Origin: Anaerolineales bacterium Chloro_02
Lineage (GTDB): Bacteria > Chloroflexota > Anaerolineae > Anaerolineales > Anaerolineaceae
Assembly: GCA_001603765.1 (NCBI GenBank)
Contig: LUZV01000074.1
Coordinates: forward strand, 1 to 22,221
Direction: 5' to 3'
Length of the DNA: 22,221 nt
Every line of letters starts with the position of its first letter. Positions within the stretch are counted from its first letter, which is position 1. A model generated the notes under the pieces. The model was not told the origin of the DNA. It saw only the letters and a program-made list of their open reading frames with translations, and did no database searches. Both the position numbers and the translations under genes were made by a program. Positions 15,672-22,221 of the stretch are shown in pieces.

Positions 15672-17089
15672 TATTTCACTTCCTCCAGGGCTGCCACAAT
15701 TTTCTCCATATGCATGCTGCGCGAACCTTTGATCAGAGCGATATCACCGGTTTTTAAACTTGTCAAAAGATAATCAACCGCGCCTTGATAGCTGCTAAAC
15801 CAATGAATTTTTTCGGATGGAAATCCGTTATCGATAGCGGCATCGCGAGTGATCAGGCTGCGAGTGCCAACGAGAACGATTTCATCTGCCACTTCAGAAG
15901 CTCGCGCGCCGATCTTGGTGTGTCCTGCTTCCTCGTAGCGTCCGAGTTCGAGCATATCGCCAAGGACCGCTACCTTTCGCCCCTTCAGATCGGCTAATAA
16001 GTTTAGGGCTGCCATTGTGGAGTCAGGTGAGGCATTATACGTGTCGTCAATCATGACAGCGCCAGAAGCGGTTTTGACGGTGACGATGCGCAACTGCACG
16101 CGGTCGTCTTTGAAGGCGTCAAAGATCCAATCCCAGTCCAAGCCTAAATTGAGCGCCACTGCTGCGGCGCGCAGCATCGTATAAACAGAATGGCGGCCGA
16201 TCAGTGGGGCGGTGACGTAAAAACTTTCACCCTGGTAGTGCACACGGCAGCGAATGCCATCCAGACCGCGGCTCTCAATCTCATCAGCCCAAAGGTCTGC
16301 CTCTGAGTCGAGCCCGTAATAAAAAACTCTCGCCTTGGTCTGGTTTGCCATGGCTTTCACATAGGGGTCGTCATAGTTCAGGATCGCCAGCCCATCCGGG
16401 GAGGCAGGCAAAGCCTCAACCAGCTCTGCTTTTCCGCGAGCAATGTCTTCAATGGTGCCCGCGCGTTCCGCGTGGACGGTTCCAACGTTGGTAATGACCC
16501 CTATCTGTGGATGGGCAATGTCGCAGAGTAGTGAAATTTCCCCTGACACGTAGAAACCCATTTCAAGGACAGCCACTTTATGCTTCTCGTTCAGAGAAAG
16601 CAGAGTTAACGGCAGACCGATTTCGTTGTTCATATTGCCCTGGTTTTTCAGGGTTTTCATTTGACCTGCCAAAATAGAGGCGGTCAGATCCTTGGTGGAG
16701 GACTTTCCGACGCTGCCGGTGATGCCGACAACCATTAGGTTGTGCTGAAGCCGCCAGTATTTCGCCAGCGTCTGGAGCGCCAGAAGCGCGTCGGCTGCAT
16801 GAAGGCTAAAAGGAGGCTTATTTGGCAACTCAAAGGCTTCTGCGGTGATGTCAACCACCGGATAGGCACTTTCAAAGGCGTGATCCGTCAGAGCGAGAAC
16901 CGCGCCATTTGCAAACGCCTGATCCACGAACTGATGCCCGTCTGTGTTCTCGCCTTTCAGCGCCACAAACAGCCCGTTTTCGCCGACACAACGGGAATCA
17001 ATACAGCCGCAGGCAATCACAAAATCCTGCTGGATTTTATATTGCGCGTTAGGCGCGAGGGCTTTCAGAACGTGGCTTAGTGTTAGCAT
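15671..17089 (-). CDS. murF: UDP-N-acetylmuramoyl-tripeptide--D-alanyl-D-alanine ligase
   Basis: Adds the D-Ala-D-Ala dipeptide (made by the ddl product) to complete the pentapeptide precursor. The 472-residue Mur ligase has an N-terminal domain with DSRCVGENGLFVALKGEN (31-48), the P-loop GSVGKSST (125-132), the MurF-type NQGNMNNEIGLPLTLL, DDTYNASPDSTMAAL in the C-terminal domain, and the terminal KGSRSMHMEKIV. These last three identify it as MurF rather than MurE. The start has GGAG 8 nt upstream and lies 5 bp after ftsI. In most clusters murE would stand between ftsI and murF; here there is no room for it. Confidence 0.97.
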   Translation of the reverse strand: MLTLSHVLKALAPNAQYKIQQDFVIACGCIDSRCVGENGLFVALKGENTDGHQFVDQAFANGAVLALTDHAFESAYPVVDITAEAFELPNKPPFSLHAADALLALQTLAKYWRLQHNLMVVGITGSVGKSSTKDLTASILAGQMKTLKNQGNMNNEIGLPLTLLSLNEKHKVAVLEMGFYVSGEISLLCDIAHPQIGVITNVGTVHAERAGTIEDIARGKAELVEALPASPDGLAILNYDDPYVKAMANQTKARVFYYGLDSEADLWADEIESRGLDGIRCRVHYQGESFYVTAPLIGRHSVYTMLRAAAVALNLGLDWDWIFDAFKDDRVQLRIVTVKTASGAVMIDDTYNASPDSTMAALNLLADLKGRKVAVLGDMLELGRYEEAGHTKIGARASEVADEIVLVGTRSLITRDAAIDNGFPSEKIHWFSSYQGAVDYLLTSLKTGDIALIKGSRSMHMEKIVAALEEVK

Positions 17090-17094
17090 GCCTC

Positions 17095-18888
17095 TTACTC
17101 CGTAACCGTCAGACTACTGCCGGGCTTGACTGCCAGGCGAACATTGTCGGGCGGAATGTTCATTAATACCACCAGATCGCTTACCAGGTCCGAGAAGACC
17201 GGCGCGGCAACCTCAGAGCCCCAGATGGAGATCTCAGGTTTTTCGAGCCAGATATAAACCAGGAACTTTGGATCCTCAGCAGGTCCCCAGCCAACAAATG
17301 AAGTGTTGGTGGTGCTGCTGGTATAGCCGAGCGGCGTGGCAATTTCACCCGTGCCGGTTTTACCGGCAATGCTATATCCCTCGACCAAGGCGTTGGACGC
17401 TTCATTTTCGAGCGAGTTAACCAACATGGTCGTGAGGGTGCGGGCTGTTTCGGCTGAGATTGGTTTGCAGACGACAACCGGGTCGACATTATATTGTTTG
17501 CCATCAATCACCATCGCTTTTACCACATGTGGAGCCATCATTTTTCCTTCATTCGCGAGCGCGCCAATCGCCATGACCATCTGGATGGGGGTAACTGAGA
17601 TACCCTGACCAAAAGAGTTGGTCGCCAGATCTACCTCGTACCAAAGTCCGTCTCCGGGCAGTTTCAGAGGCCAATGGCTTTCTCCGCCGAGGTCAATGCC
17701 GGTGTTGCGGTCGAAACCGAAGGATTTCAGGTAGGAATAAAAGCGATCCGGTCCAAGCTTTACGCTCAGCCACGCGAGACAGACGTTGAGCGAGTGCTGC
17801 ATGCAACCGGTCATATCCACAGTTCCCCAGCCGCCCATGTTCCAGTTGTAGATGGTCGCGCCGCCGACTGTGATGGAGCCGGTATCGTTGAAGGTTGTAT
17901 CAGGAGTGACCACGCCGGCGTCTAAAGCGGCAGCCATGGTAATAACCTTAAAAACCGAACCCGGTTCATAGGTGCTGCTGATGGCGCTGTTGAAGGGTGT
18001 TGGGTTGGGAAACAAGGCTGAGTAATCCCAATATTTATTTGGGTCCAGCCTTGGTGAGGTCGCCATAGCAATAATTTCACCGGTTTTAGGGTCATATACA
18101 ACGATCGTGCCATTATCCGCGCCAGACCACTTGATTGCCTCATCCAACTTCTGCTCAGTGAGAGCCTGAATTTCGCGGTTGAAACTCAATTGAAGTGTGA
18201 CGCCCGGCGGCACATCTTCGATGGAGGTGAGAAGGTTGGGGTCAATGGCAGAATAAACTAATTTGGGCTCGCCAGCCATCAGTTTGTCGTAAGCTTCCTC
18301 GACGCCAAAATACCCGATTCCGTTAGTACGGTCCAGAAAGCTGTAGAAGCCCAGGATATTCGATGCCAGCGTGCCTTCGGGGTAGCTGCGTTTATTATGA
18401 GCGGTCCACACCAATCCATTGAGATTCGGGCGCACCTCACCACGTTTGACGCTGCGGTTGGCATAATCTTCTTTGATCGCTTCCAGCTGAGCAATTTTGT
18501 CTTTTCCTGCAAAACCATCTAAAACAATGAAATAAGGATTGCCATTGCCTGGGATCATTTTGGTGTAGCCGAGAACAGTCGCGTAATCGATTCCCAACAC
18601 ACTTGAGGCAACCTCGGCGACGGTTTCTGGTTGAATGATGGCTTGCAGGTCTAATCCGACTTCGTAAATCACTTCATTACCTGCCAGAAGCCTGCCTTCA
18701 GAGTCATAGATACTGCCGCGTTCGGGGAAGATCGTGCGGTTGATACCTTGATAAGCTTCACTATCCGCAAGGATTTGCTTTGCGCCTTCGATGTTCTGAA
18801 TGCGCACCATCTGAACGCCTACCGCGCCCGCGATCAAACTGCAAGCAACGCAGACAATTAAGAAACGAGTCCAATTTGTAGTTTTCAC
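17095..18888 (-). CDS. ftsI: class B penicillin-binding protein, septal transpeptidase FtsI/PBP2
   Basis: Cross-links new septal peptidoglycan. The 597-residue protein has a short cytoplasmic start, one membrane helix at about 9-28, the PBP dimerisation domain with RGSIYDSEGRLLA (57-69), and a transpeptidase domain. All catalytic motifs are present: S311 and K314 in EPGSVFK (SxxK), S366-L-N368 (SxN), and K510-TGTG. No PASTA repeats are present, and the tail after the catalytic domain is short. The start is GTG at 18888, overlapping the upstream TGA stop by 4 bp (GTGA), with GAGG 7 nt upstream. It lies beside ftsL and in the same operon as ftsW, its expected partners. An elongation-type PBP2 is possible but less likely here. 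Confidence 0.95.
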   Translation of the reverse strand: MKTTNWTRFLIVCVACSLIAGAVGVQMVRIQNIEGAKQILADSEAYQGINRTIFPERGSIYDSEGRLLAGNEVIYEVGLDLQAIIQPETVAEVASSVLGIDYATVLGYTKMIPGNGNPYFIVLDGFAGKDKIAQLEAIKEDYANRSVKRGEVRPNLNGLVWTAHNKRSYPEGTLASNILGFYSFLDRTNGIGYFGVEEAYDKLMAGEPKLVYSAIDPNLLTSIEDVPPGVTLQLSFNREIQALTEQKLDEAIKWSGADNGTIVVYDPKTGEIIAMATSPRLDPNKYWDYSALFPNPTPFNSAISSTYEPGSVFKVITMAAALDAGVVTPDTTFNDTGSITVGGATIYNWNMGGWGTVDMTGCMQHSLNVCLAWLSVKLGPDRFYSYLKSFGFDRNTGIDLGGESHWPLKLPGDGLWYEVDLATNSFGQGISVTPIQMVMAIGALANEGKMMAPHVVKAMVIDGKQYNVDPVVVCKPISAETARTLTTMLVNSLENEASNALVEGYSIAGKTGTGEIATPLGYTSSTTNTSFVGWGPAEDPKFLVYIWLEKPEISIWGSEVAAPVFSDLVSDLVVLMNIPPDNVRLAVKPGSSLTVTE

Positions 18889-19409
18889 GGCGCGACCTCG
18901 CTGGGAGTAACTTGAATTGCTGGCGTTTCGGTTGGCTCACCGGGGAGATTGGGCTCCACAAACACTTTCAATCTTAGCCAATCCCACAGAGAGGCGGTGA
19001 ACTCTGGCAGCAAAACTGGGGCGCTGATTTCGTCCGAGGTGGGCGGAGGCGCGAGCATCGGCTGTGAGGGAGGAACGTAGCCGGGCACTTCAAGGTACAT
19101 CGCGGTCAGTGGATCCAGCAAGCGCATGTTTAGCCCTTTGGCGCGCTCAGCGAGAGATTTAGCCGAAGATGCTTCTGCATATTGCGTTTTGAGATCGTTG
19201 ATGTCCAACTCCAGGGCAGTTACCTTAGCTTCCAGGCTCTGAATGCGCCGTCCTGTCGCGGCGGCACGACCGCTGATCATGAGATATACGCCGGCAACTG
19301 CCGCCACCCCAATCAGAACCAGCAAGAAGATGCCAATCCATTGGACCTGGGTGCGCCAGGGGGCTTGTTTATAGGCTTGTACAAGATTCTTTTTCATAGC
19401 CTTTTCCAT
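18885..19409 (-). CDS. FtsL/DivIC-like divisome protein with long C-terminal tail
   Basis: A 174-residue bitopic protein in the ftsL position between rsmH and ftsI. It has a basic cytoplasmic start, one membrane helix (about 24-45), then a coiled coil (about 52-92) with the heptad-like IQSLEAKVTALELDINDLK. This is the FtsL/DivIC plan; such proteins bridge FtsQ and FtsW-FtsI. Beyond residue 108 it has an unusual extension of about 65 residues rich in Pro, Glu and Thr. ATG 19409 is 20 bp after rsmH; a start at 19397 with AAGG nearby is an alternative that removes four residues. FtsL diverges too fast for recognition by motif, so the call rests on topology and position. Confidence 0.78.
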   Translation of the reverse strand: MEKAMKKNLVQAYKQAPWRTQVQWIGIFLLVLIGVAAVAGVYLMISGRAAATGRRIQSLEAKVTALELDINDLKTQYAEASSAKSLAERAKGLNMRLLDPLTAMYLEVPGYVPPSQPMLAPPPTSDEISAPVLLPEFTASLWDWLRLKVFVEPNLPGEPTETPAIQVTPSEVAP

Positions 19410-19429
19410 GCAGTTTCCGTGCCATTCCT

Positions 19430-20359
19430 CTATAACTTCTCAATCACCCGCAGCTTCGCGCTGCGCGCCCGCGGGTTGCTTTCAACCTCTTCCGGCGATG
19501 CTGTGATCGGCTTGGAGGTCAATAATCGAACGCCTGCTTTGTGTCCGCAAGTGCAAATTAGCTGCTCTGGAGGGCAAATGCAGCCGCTACTCTCGCGCCT
19601 GAAAGCTTGCTTCACCAGCCGATCCTCGAGGGAATGAAAGCTGATGACGGCAAAGCGTCCGTTTGGGTTTAAAAGTTCGATCAGGTTCGGTATTGCCTGT
19701 TCAACAATTCTCAGTTCATCGTTCACTGCAATTCTCAGCGCCTGAAAGGTCCTGGTCGCTGGGTCTTGCTTTTCCCTGGTCCTGCCGATCGCGTTGCGCA
19801 CAACTTCTGCCAGCTCGCTGGTGGTCAGCAGGGGTCTGGCGTTTACGATCGCGCGGGCAATGCGCCTGGAAAAACGTTCCTCGCCGTAGCGCCAGATAAT
19901 GTCCGCCAGGTCGAATTCGTCCAGCGTGTTCACCAGATCAGCCGCGGTCTGCCCTTTGGTAGGGTCGAAGCGCATATCCAGCAGACCCTCATTCCTGAAA
20001 GAGAAGCCGCGCTGGCTTTGATCGAGCTGCATGGAAGAGACGCCCAGGTCCATCACGATCCCGTCTACACCATGCCAACCAAGCTGTTGGACGGCATTGG
20101 CGCTTTCAAGATAGGACAAGTGCCTCACATGCGCCCGGCTGCCAAAGGGGCTGAGACGCCGCCTGGTGAGGTCGATTGCCTGCGGGTCGAGGTCCAAAGC
20201 AAGAAGCTCGCCGTTAGGCGCGCATTCTCTCAGGATGCCTTCAGAGTGACCGCCAGCGCCGGCTGTGCAATCCAGATAGCGTTTCGGGCTGATGGGAGCC
20301 AGATATTGAATTGTTTCTTGGTAAAGTACCGGGCGGTGTGGGAAGGTGGCTTCGCTCAC
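19430..20359 (-). CDS. rsmH: 16S rRNA (cytosine-1402-N4)-methyltransferase RsmH
   Basis: Methylates N4 of C1402 in the ribosomal decoding site using S-adenosylmethionine. The 309-residue protein opens with FPHRPVLYQE, typical for the family. It carries the SAM-binding loop YLDCTAGAGGHSEG (28-41), MDLGVSSMQLDQSQRGFSF (about 102-120), and late motifs VISFHSLEDR and NPRARSAKLRV. The start is GTG at 20359 with GAGG 6 nt upstream, 8 bp after the mraZ stop. The pair mraZ-rsmH heads nearly all dcw clusters. The CPPEQLICTCG stretch near 260-270 has three Cys in the region where many RsmH proteins carry cysteines. Confidence 0.97.
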   Translation of the reverse strand: MSEATFPHRPVLYQETIQYLAPISPKRYLDCTAGAGGHSEGILRECAPNGELLALDLDPQAIDLTRRRLSPFGSRAHVRHLSYLESANAVQQLGWHGVDGIVMDLGVSSMQLDQSQRGFSFRNEGLLDMRFDPTKGQTAADLVNTLDEFDLADIIWRYGEERFSRRIARAIVNARPLLTTSELAEVVRNAIGRTREKQDPATRTFQALRIAVNDELRIVEQAIPNLIELLNPNGRFAVISFHSLEDRLVKQAFRRESSGCICPPEQLICTCGHKAGVRLLTSKPITASPEEVESNPRARSAKLRVIEKL

Positions 20360-20367
20360 CGCTTACC

Positions 20368-20814
20368 TCAATTTCCTCTTGTGTTGATGTTAAACATTGC
20401 CCAGCGCTCAGCATTGGCTTTGGGGTCGCTATTCGCGTCTTCTTCCGCTTCGAGACGCTCAGGCGACCAGATCTCAAAACTGTCGCCCACGCCAATGATG
20501 ACCACTTTTTCATCGATCCCGGCAAACTTCCGCAGGTGTGTCGGGATGAGGACGCGGCCAACGGTGTCATAGGTAAGCTCTGCCGAACCGCCCAAAATTT
20601 CGCGCCGCAAGGAACGCAGCCGGGGATCCGTGATGGAGATAGAGTTGATAGAATCGGCGATGATATCGAACTTGTCTTTGGAATAAGCCATTAGATTTCC
20701 GTCCAGCCCTTTGGTCACGCAGACAAGATCGCCAACCGTCTGTTCCCGGTAGGTGGAGGGAACGGTCATGCGGCCTTTCTTGTCGATATTGTGCTCAAAC
20801 CTTCCGTAAAACAT
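20368..20814 (-). CDS. mraZ: transcriptional regulator MraZ
   Basis: Ring-forming DNA-binding protein that represses its own dcw operon in bacteria where it has been tested. The 148 residues contain two SpoVT/AbrB-like halves, marked by DKKGRMTVPSTYRE (11-24) and DTVGRVLIPTHLRKFAGI (about 83-100). ATG 20814 has AGGGAG about 10 nt upstream. It is the first gene of the cluster and lies downstream of tandem repeats that look like its own operator (20871-20900). After residue 120 it has a hydrophilic tail rich in Glu, Asp and Asn. Confidence 0.97.
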   Translation of the reverse strand: MFYGRFEHNIDKKGRMTVPSTYREQTVGDLVCVTKGLDGNLMAYSKDKFDIIADSINSISITDPRLRSLRREILGGSAELTYDTVGRVLIPTHLRKFAGIDEKVVIIGVGDSFEIWSPERLEAEEDANSDPKANAERWAMFNINTRGN

Positions 20815-20839
20815 TTGTTCTAATCTCCCTTTAATTGCC

Positions 20840-20863
20840 GAAGCGCCGGGTGACCAGCGCTTC
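20840..20863 (-). promoter_or_regulatory. stem-loop in the mraZ leader
   Basis: In the minus-strand RNA GAAGCGCUGG pairs with CCGGCGCUUC (one U-G pair) around a UCAC tetraloop, giving a 10-bp stem between the MraZ boxes and the mraZ ribosome site. There is no U-tract, so it is not a terminator. It may affect stability or ribosome access. Confidence 0.5.
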
Positions 20864-20870
20864 TATTCAA

Positions 20871-20900
20871 CTTCGTGACACTTTCTGACACTTTATGACA
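20871..20900 (-). promoter_or_regulatory. MraZ operator boxes, three 10-bp tandem repeats
   Basis: On the minus strand three adjacent 10-mers read TGTCATAAAG, TGTCAGAAAG and TGTCACGAAG. In another phase this is AAAGTGT, AAAGTGT, GAAGTTG with 3-nt spacers. MraZ boxes are short direct repeats repeated every 10 bp, and the AAAGTGT-N3 form is the one known from Mollicutes. They begin a few bases after the predicted start site (near 20905), a position suited to repression. Confidence 0.8.
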
Positions 20901-20911
20901 ATCTTGCACAC

Positions 20912-20940
20912 ATTATAGTACTTGGATTGCAAAAAAGCAA
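20912..20940 (-). promoter_or_regulatory. sigma-70-type promoter of the dcw cluster
   Basis: On the minus strand TTGCTT (20940-20935) and a perfect TATAAT (20917-20912) are 17 nt apart. The start should be near 20905. This is the only strong promoter I find ahead of mraZ. It is followed within a few bases by the MraZ repeats. Confidence 0.75.
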
Positions 20941-21170
20941 GAGATTTGGCATGCAATTTGCAAAGAAAGTTGGATTTTTCTTAATTTCGAGGGGTGGGAT
21001 TGATAGTGCAATCCAAACTGCGCGTAGCCACGGTGCGCTGTGGGCTTTTTGCGAGGAAAATGGCATTAAAAGTCGGCGTTTTTTGGGGTTTTGCCGCCCC
21101 TTGCAGAAACGTTCTGCACAAGGTTTCTTTGGCAACCTGGAATGGTTATCGTCTTGCTGTTAACCCCCGG
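20941..21170. other. intergenic region between the divergent promoters
   Basis: No convincing gene. Short frames on both strands lack ribosome sites and family features. Two structures are visible. A hairpin at 21099-21123 has GCAGAA (21103-21108) pairing with TTCTGC (21112-21117), flanked by CCTT/AAGG with a 2-nt bulge, and is followed by TTTCTTT. A 10-bp inverted repeat, TTGGATTGCA (20922-20931) and TGCAATCCAA (21007-21016), has one arm inside the mraZ promoter. Confidence 0.4.
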
Positions 21171-21200
21171 TTCCGATTACTCATTGAATTGCATTATAAT
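21171..21200 (+). promoter_or_regulatory. promoter of the kinase gene, probably giving a leaderless mRNA
   Basis: A perfect TATAAT at 21195-21200 ends 8 nt before the kinase ATG at 21209. The best -35 is a weak TTCCGA (21171-21176) with an 18-nt spacer. Initiation 6-8 nt past the -10 would fall on or just before the start codon. Confidence 0.55.
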
Positions 21201-21208
21201 CACACTAT

Positions 21209-22221
21209 ATGGGCACGCCAGGCATCCTTAATGACCGCTATCAACTTGAACAAACGCTGGGCGCAGGCGGCATGGCGATTGTCTACAAAGCCAAAGACCT
21301 AATGCTCGAGCGTTATGTGGCGGTAAAAGCCCTGCGAGAAGATTTCTCTCAGGACATTGCCTTTCGTGAGCGATTCCGCCAGGAAGCTAAAGCCGCAGCC
21401 AATCTTTCTCACCCAAATATTGTTACAGTGCATGATTTTGGTCTGGACCAGAAACATCTTTTTATCGTAATGGAATACATGCCCGGGACGGACCTTAAAA
21501 CGGTCATCAAACAAAAGGATCGGTTTAGCGTTGTGGAAGCGTTGGAACTGATGATCCAGGCTTGCAGTGGGGTTGGGTACGCCCATCGCGCGGGTTTGGT
21601 GCACTGCGACATCAAACCGCATAATATGCTCGTAACACCAGAAGGGCGGCTTAAGGTGACTGATTTTGGCATCGCGCGCGCTTTGTCAACCATTTCGCCT
21701 GATGAACGCAGCGAAGTTGTCTGGGGCTCACCGCATTATTTTTCACCGGAGCAAGCCAGCGGGCTGCCGCCATCACCGGCATCCGATGTGTATTCGCTGG
21801 GGGTGATTCTCTATGAAATGCTGGCTGGCAGACTGCCGTTTGTAGCCTCTGATTCTGCTGAGCTTGCGCGTATGCATCGCGAAGACCTGCCTGTCGCGCC
21901 CCGTTACTACAACTCCAGCGTCCCTGCAAAGTTAGAAGAAATCATCCTGAAAGTGCTTTCCAAAGAGCCCTCGGCGCGATATCGCACTGCCGATCAACTC
22001 GGCAGGCTTTTAATGGGTTTATATGAAACCGAGCGATCGGTTCCCTACCAAAGTGAAAACCTACAGCCGCTGAACCGCTATGAACCAGCTCTCCCAGCTC
22101 AGAAACAACCTGAACCCGCTGCAATTCATACGCCCCCGACAGCGCCTCAACCCTACAACCCTCCAGAACCTCAGACCCCGGTTAGAGAGGTCTTTTCTCC
22201 GCAAACGAACCAGACAGATGT
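21209..22221 (+). CDS. Hanks-type serine/threonine protein kinase (PknB-like), truncated by window end
   Basis: 337 codons are visible and the frame is open at the edge. The kinase domain spans about 11-270: glycine loop LGAGGMAIVYKA (17-28), K40 in VAVK, alpha-C glutamate E59, catalytic loop HCDIKPHN (132-139) with D134, K136 and N139, DFG at 152-154, and SPE at 179-181. The Arg before the catalytic Asp is Cys133, so this is a non-RD kinase. A proline-rich linker follows (about 275-337); many such kinases then have a membrane helix and sensor domain, which cannot be seen here. An in-frame TAA at 21197 makes ATG 21209 the first possible start, and it has no ribosome site. It is divergent from the dcw operon. 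PknB-type kinases often phosphorylate wall and division proteins; that role here is inference. Confidence 0.93.
   Translation, partial: MGTPGILNDRYQLEQTLGAGGMAIVYKAKDLMLERYVAVKALREDFSQDIAFRERFRQEAKAAANLSHPNIVTVHDFGLDQKHLFIVMEYMPGTDLKTVIKQKDRFSVVEALELMIQACSGVGYAHRAGLVHCDIKPHNMLVTPEGRLKVTDFGIARALSTISPDERSEVVWGSPHYFSPEQASGLPPSPASDVYSLGVILYEMLAGRLPFVASDSAELARMHREDLPVAPRYYNSSVPAKLEEIILKVLSKEPSARYRTADQLGRLLMGLYETERSVPYQSENLQPLNRYEPALPAQKQPEPAAIHTPPTAPQPYNPPEPQTPVREVFSPQTNQTD

Noticed and set aside
15671..17089. murF gene as a misnamed murE
   Set aside because: MurF-type motifs (NQGNMNNEIGLPLTLL, DDTYNASPDS, C-terminal KGSRSM) are present, so murE is truly absent here.
19766..20572. 268-codon open frame on the plus strand
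   Set aside because: Lies wholly antisense to rsmH and mraZ, both unmistakable. Its composition is that of a shadow frame, with no ribosome site and no family motif.
20893..21302. Frames of about 80-100 codons in the mraZ-kinase gap
   Set aside because: They run through promoters, or into the kinase gene in another frame, and have no motifs or initiation signals.
1..22221. CRISPR array, insertion sequence, prophage or tRNA
   Set aside because: No spaced direct repeats beyond the three 10-mers, no transposase or integrase frame, and no cloverleaf seen. The window is dense core-genome sequence.

Overview
The window is almost entirely one division and cell wall (dcw) cluster on the minus strand. 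I infer an anaerobic member of the Chloroflexota, probably class Anaerolineae. The grounds are the gene set and order, the style of FtsQ, FtsL and MurG, a coenzyme B12-dependent ribonucleotide reductase as the visible RNR, and mid GC content. This is inference from protein character, not a database match. No tRNA, rRNA, CRISPR array or insertion sequence was seen.

Layout, in the direction of minus-strand transcription (right to left). A sigma-70-type promoter at 20912-20940 is followed at once by three 10-bp tandem repeats at 20871-20900 that look like MraZ operator boxes. Sixteen tightly packed genes follow: mraZ, rsmH, ftsL-like, ftsI (class B PBP), murF, mraY, murD, ftsW, murG, a CvpA-like membrane protein, murC, murB, ddl, ftsQ, ftsA, ftsZ (20814 down to 3676). 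Neighbours are a few bases apart or overlap at stop/start codons; ftsW and murG overlap by 77 bp. murE is missing from its usual place between ftsI and murF. A gap of about 480 bp (3198-3675) holds a hairpin, a possible plus-strand small RNA, and the promoter of the next unit. That unit is nrdR-nrdJ, with two NrdR-box-like palindromes at its start site and a clear intrinsic terminator at 1-50.

On the right, divergent from mraZ, a plus-strand gene (21209 to the window end, truncated) encodes a Hanks-type Ser/Thr kinase with an HCD instead of HRD catalytic loop. It appears to be transcribed without a leader.

Together the cluster supplies most enzymes from UDP-MurNAc-peptide synthesis (murB, murC, murD, murF, ddl) through lipid I and II (mraY, murG) to septal polymerisation and cross-linking (ftsW, ftsI). 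It also encodes much of the divisome (ftsZ, ftsA, ftsQ, ftsL). The nrdRJ unit makes and regulates deoxynucleotide supply. The protein families are well known. The most interesting points are regulatory (MraZ boxes, NrdR boxes, leaderless kinase, unexplained intergenic structure) and structural (divergent MurG motifs inside a gene overlap, CvpA insertion, absent murE).
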